A stretch of DNA of 64,000 nt, from contig JAWQEG010000167.1 of assembly GCA_033782935.1 (NCBI GenBank), positions 1,203,001 to 1,267,000 on the forward strand. The letters are read 5' to 3'. Position 1 is the stretch's first letter; each line of letters begins with the position of its first letter. Positions 60,501 to 64,000 of the stretch are shown in pieces. Source of the DNA: Petrolisthes cinctipes (lineage: Eukaryota > Arthropoda > Malacostraca > Decapoda > Porcellanidae). A program made the translations under genes and the position numbers. The notes under the pieces were generated by a model. That model had not been told where the DNA came from. It ran no database searches and saw only the letters and a program-made list of their open reading frames with translations.

Positions 60501-63500
60501 GTACTTTGAAAATACTCTAACACGGAGCATGCATGTACACATTGCTTTTGGGAACCAAAAATATCGAATATTCGGGTGTTTTGAGTCTGAATTTGAGATA
60601 TAAACGGGTACAGAAGATGCATCCACATATCGACTTTAGGCACCTAAAATATCGATTTTTAGCATGTTTTAGGCCTGTATTTTAAAAATACTCTAACACG
60701 GAGTAGACATGTACAGATCGCTTTTGGGACCCGATAATATCGAATTTTAGGGTGTTTTGAGCCTGAATTTGAGATATAAACGGGTACAGAAGATGCATGC
60801 ACATATCGACTTTGGACACCTAAAATATCGATTTTTAGCATGTTTTGAGCCTATATTTTGAAAACATTCTAGCACTGAGTATGCATGTACAGATCGCTTT
60901 TGGGAAACAAAAATATCGAATTTTCGGGTGTTTTGAGCCTGAATTTGAGATATAAACGGGTACAGAAGATGCATGCACATATCGACTTTGGACACCTAAA
61001 ATATCGATTTTTAGCATGTTTTGAGCCTATATTTTGAAAACATTCTAGCACTGAGTATGCATATACAGATCGCTTAAGGGACCCAAAAATATGGAATATT
61101 CGGGTGTTTTGAGCCTGAATTTGAGATATAAACTGGTACAGAAGATGAATGCACATATCGACTTTTTGCACCTAAAATATCGATTTTAAGCATGTTTTGG
61201 CTTTGTATCTTGAAAAAATTCTAGCAAGGAGTAGGCATGTACAGATCGCTTCTGGGACCCAAAAATATCGAATTTTCGGGTGTTTTAAACCTGAATTTGG
61301 GATATAGACGGATACAGAAGATGCATGCACATATCGATTTTGGGCACCTAAAATATCGATTTTGAGCATGTTTTGGGCCTGTATTTTGAAAATACTCTAA
61401 CACGGAGTAGGCATGTAGAGATCGCTTCGGGGACCAAAAAATATCGAATTTTCGGGTGTTTTGAACCTGAATTTGGGATATAGACGGGTATAGAAGATGC
61501 ATACACATATTGAATTTGGGCAGCTAAAATATCGATTTTCAGCATGTTTTAGGCCTGTACTTTGAAAATACTCTAACACGGAGTATGCATGTACACATTG
61601 CTTTTGGGACCCAAAAATATCGAATATTCGGGTGTTTTGAGTCTGAATTTGAGATATAAACGGGTAAAGAAGATGCATGCACATATCGACTTTAGGCACC
61701 TAAAATATCGATTTTTTGCATGTTTTGGGCCTGTAGTTTAAAAATACTCTAACACGGAGTAGACATGTACAGATCGCTTTTGGGACCCGATAATATCGAA
61801 TTTTAGGGTGTTTTGAGCCTGAATTTGAGATATAAACGGGTACAGAAGATGCATGCACATATCGACTTTGGACACCTAAAATATCGATTTTTAGCATGTT
61901 TTGAGCCTATATTTTGAAAACATTCTAGCACTGAGTATGCATGTACAGATTGCTTAAGGGACCCAAAAATATGGAATTTTCGGGTGTTTTGAGCCTGAAT
62001 TTGAGATATAAACAGGTTCAGAAGATGCATGCACATATCGACTTTGGACACCTAAAATATCGATTTATAGTATGTTTTAAGCCTGTATTTTAAAAACATT
62101 CTAACACTGAGTAGGCATGTGCAAACTGCTAAAGGGAACAAAAAATATCCAATTTTCGGAGTTTTGAGCCTGAATTTGAGATATAAACGGGTACAGAAGA
62201 TGCATGCATATATCGACTTTTTGCACTTAAAATATCGATTTTTAACATGTTTTGGGTCGGTATCTTGAAAATATTCTAGCAAGGAGTAGGCATGTATAGA
62301 TCGCTTCTGGGACCCAAAAAAATCGAATTTTCTGGTGTTTTGAACCTGAATTAGGGATATAAACGGGTACAGAAGATGCATGCACATATCGACTTTGGGC
62401 ACCTAAAATATAGATTTTCAGCATGTTTTGGGCCTGTATTTTAAAAATACATTAACACGGAATAGGCATGTACAGATCGCTTCTGGGACACAAAAATATT
62501 GAATTTTCGGGTGTTTTGAGCCTGAATTTGAGAAATAAAAGGAGACAGAAGATGCATGCACATATGGACTTTGGGCACCTAAAATATCGATTTTGAGCAT
62601 GTTTTAATCCTGTATTTCGAAAATACTCTAACACGGAGTAGGCATGTACAAATCGCTTCTGGGACCCAAAAATATCGAATTTTCGGGGGTTTTGATTAAG
62701 AATTTGGGATATAACCGGGTACAGAGGATGCATGCACATATCGACTTTTTGCACCTAAAATATCGATTTTAAGCATGTTTTGGGTCTGTATCTTGAGAAA
62801 ATTCTAGCAAGGAGTAGACATGTACAGATCGCTTCCGGGACCCAAAAATACCGAATTTTCGGGTGTTTTGAACCTGAATTTGGGATATAGACGGGTACAG
62901 AAGATGCATGCACATATTGACTTTGGGCACCTAAAATATAGATTTTCAGCATGTTTTGGGCCTGTAATTTAAAAATACATTAACACGGAGTAGGCATGTA
63001 CAGATCGCTTCTAGGACCCAAAAATATTGAATTTTCGGGTGTTTTGAGCCTGAATTTGAGATATAAACGGATACAGAAGATGCATGCACATATGGACTTT
63101 GGGCACCTAAAATATCGATTTTGAGCATGTTTTGGGCCTGTATTTTGAAAATACTCTAACACGGAGTAGGCATGTACAGATCGCTTCTGGGACACAAAAA
63201 TATCGATTTATGGGTGTTTTGAGCCTGAATTTGAGATATAAACGGGTTCAGAAGATTCATGCACATATCGACTTTTTGCACCTAAAATATCGATATTGAG
63301 CATGTTTTGGTTCTTTATCTTGAAAAAATTCTAGCAAGGAGTAGGCATGTACAGATCGCATCTAGGACCCAAAAATACCGAATTTTCTGGTGTTTTGAAC
63401 CTGAATTTGGGATATAGACGGGTACAGAAGATGCATACACATATTGACTTTGGGCACCTAAAATATAGATTTTCAGCATGTTTTGGGCCTGTATTTTAAA

Positions 63501-64000
63501 AATACATTAACAAGGAGTAGGCATGTACAGATCGCTTCTGGGACCCAAAAATATTGAATTTTCGGGTGTTTTGAGCCTGAATTTGAGATATAAACGGATA
63601 CAGAAGATGCATGCACATATCGACTTTGGGCACATAAATTATCGATTTTGAGCATGTTTTGGGCCTGTATTTTGAAAATACTCTAACACGGAGTAGGCAC
63701 TTACAGATCGCTTCTGGGACACAAAAATATCGATTTTATGGGTGTTTTGAGCCTGAATTTGAGATATAAACGAGTTCAGAAGATGCATGTACATATCGAC
63801 TTTGGCACCCAAAATATCGATTTTTAGTATGTTTTCGGCGTATAATTTGAAAATATTCTAGCACTGAGTAGGCATGTACAGATCGCTTCTGGGACCCAAA
63901 AATATCGAATTTTGGGGTGTTTTGAGCCAGAATTTGGGATATAACTGGGTACAGAGGATGCATGCACATATCGACTTTTTGCACCTAAAATATCGATTTT
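57591..64000. repeat. Right-hand domain, mostly non-amplified units
   Basis: About 36 units with only small local duplications: a two-unit repeat near 59.04 and 59.39 kb, a one-unit repeat at 60.79 and 60.97 kb, and a 6-unit (1056 bp) match between 60.66-60.95 and 61.72-62.0 kb. From about 62.4 kb the order returns to C2, D, A/D, B and A types as in the first 10 kb. The window ends within a unit. Confidence 0.75.

Larger units (their letters stand above)
1..64000. repeat. Satellite DNA array, 176-bp period, about 363 units, cut at both ends
   Basis: The word CATGTACAGAT (or a one- or two-base variant) recurs in every unit, first at 116 and last at 63873; 63,757 bp divided by 176 gives about 363 full units. 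All units read in the same direction. The consensus is about 40% GC with more G than C on the given strand (about 41 G and 30 C per unit). I saw no inserted element, inversion or unique spacer. Subtypes differ mostly by substitutions and indels of 1-2 bp. Length, head-to-tail order and HOR structure fit a centromeric or pericentromeric satellite of a eukaryote; that role is inferred. I do not recognise the family. No genes, RNA genes or CRISPR arrays are present anywhere in the window. Confidence 0.99.

Noticed and set aside
1..64000. CRISPR array
   Set aside because: Repeats are directly adjacent with no unique spacers, and the unit is far too long.
1..64000. Assignment to a named satellite family or species
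   Set aside because: The unit length resembles several plant and animal centromere satellites, but I do not recognise the sequence. Length alone is not enough. A search of satellite and genome databases with the 176-bp and 88-bp consensus would decide.

Overview
The whole 64 kb window is one uninterrupted tandem array of a satellite DNA with a basic period of 176 bp. The anchor word CATGTACAGAT and its variants recur from position 116 to position 63873, always in the same orientation, at spacings of 176 bp or a base or two less. That is about 363 full units, with cut units at both window edges, so the array runs beyond the window on both sides. I found no gene, tRNA, rRNA, transposon, inverted segment or single-copy spacer. 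Long reading frames exist on the minus strand, but they are by-products of the repeat (176 is not a multiple of 3) and are not annotated as genes.

This is eukaryotic heterochromatin-type DNA. Unit length close to a nucleosome repeat, head-to-tail order, multi-unit higher-order repeats (HORs) and absence of genes are typical of centromeric or pericentromeric satellite. The sequence alone does not prove centromere function. I do not recognise the satellite and cannot name the organism; a plant or animal source are both possible.

Three nested levels of structure are visible. (1) The 176-bp unit is itself a diverged dimer of two 88-bp halves that align without gaps (about 59 of 88 bases equal). 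(2) Units fall into subtypes (called A to K here for convenience) defined by shared base changes and 1-2 bp indels. (3) Subtypes are strung into HORs of 3, 4, 6, 8, 9, 11 and 13 units, locally amplified as near-identical blocks.

Layout: 1-5.7 kb, a tetramer family A-B-C-D alternating with longer strings (D2-E-F-G-H); 6.0-8.7 kb, an 8-unit block twice (1406 bp apart); 8.7-10.9 kb, a second copy of 3.4-5.7 kb; 10.9-15.2 kb, 10-unit and 3-unit duplications; 15.4-22.6 kb, a 13-unit HOR (2287 bp) three times, with one 3-unit insertion and one fused unit; 22.6-30.9 kb, a mosaic of blocks shared at 4.2-5.8 kb distances; 30.9-35.7 kb, a 9-unit HOR (1583 bp) three times; 37.1-40.3 kb, another 9-unit HOR (1580 bp) twice; 41.5-44 kb, an 8-unit partial duplication; about 44.2-49 kb, more diverged units with little local duplication; 49.1-57.6 kb, an 11-unit block P (1916 bp) three times and a 6-unit block Q (1055 bp) two to three times, with an 18-bp deletion marking each P; 57.6-64 kb, mostly non-amplified units returning to A-B-C2-D-like types.

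Nothing here is a new enzymatic or defence system. The interest lies in the clear record of satellite evolution: ancestral dimerisation, motif retention in both halves, unit fusion by unequal exchange, and repeated expansion of different HOR lengths in one array. All counts and alignments were done by eye.
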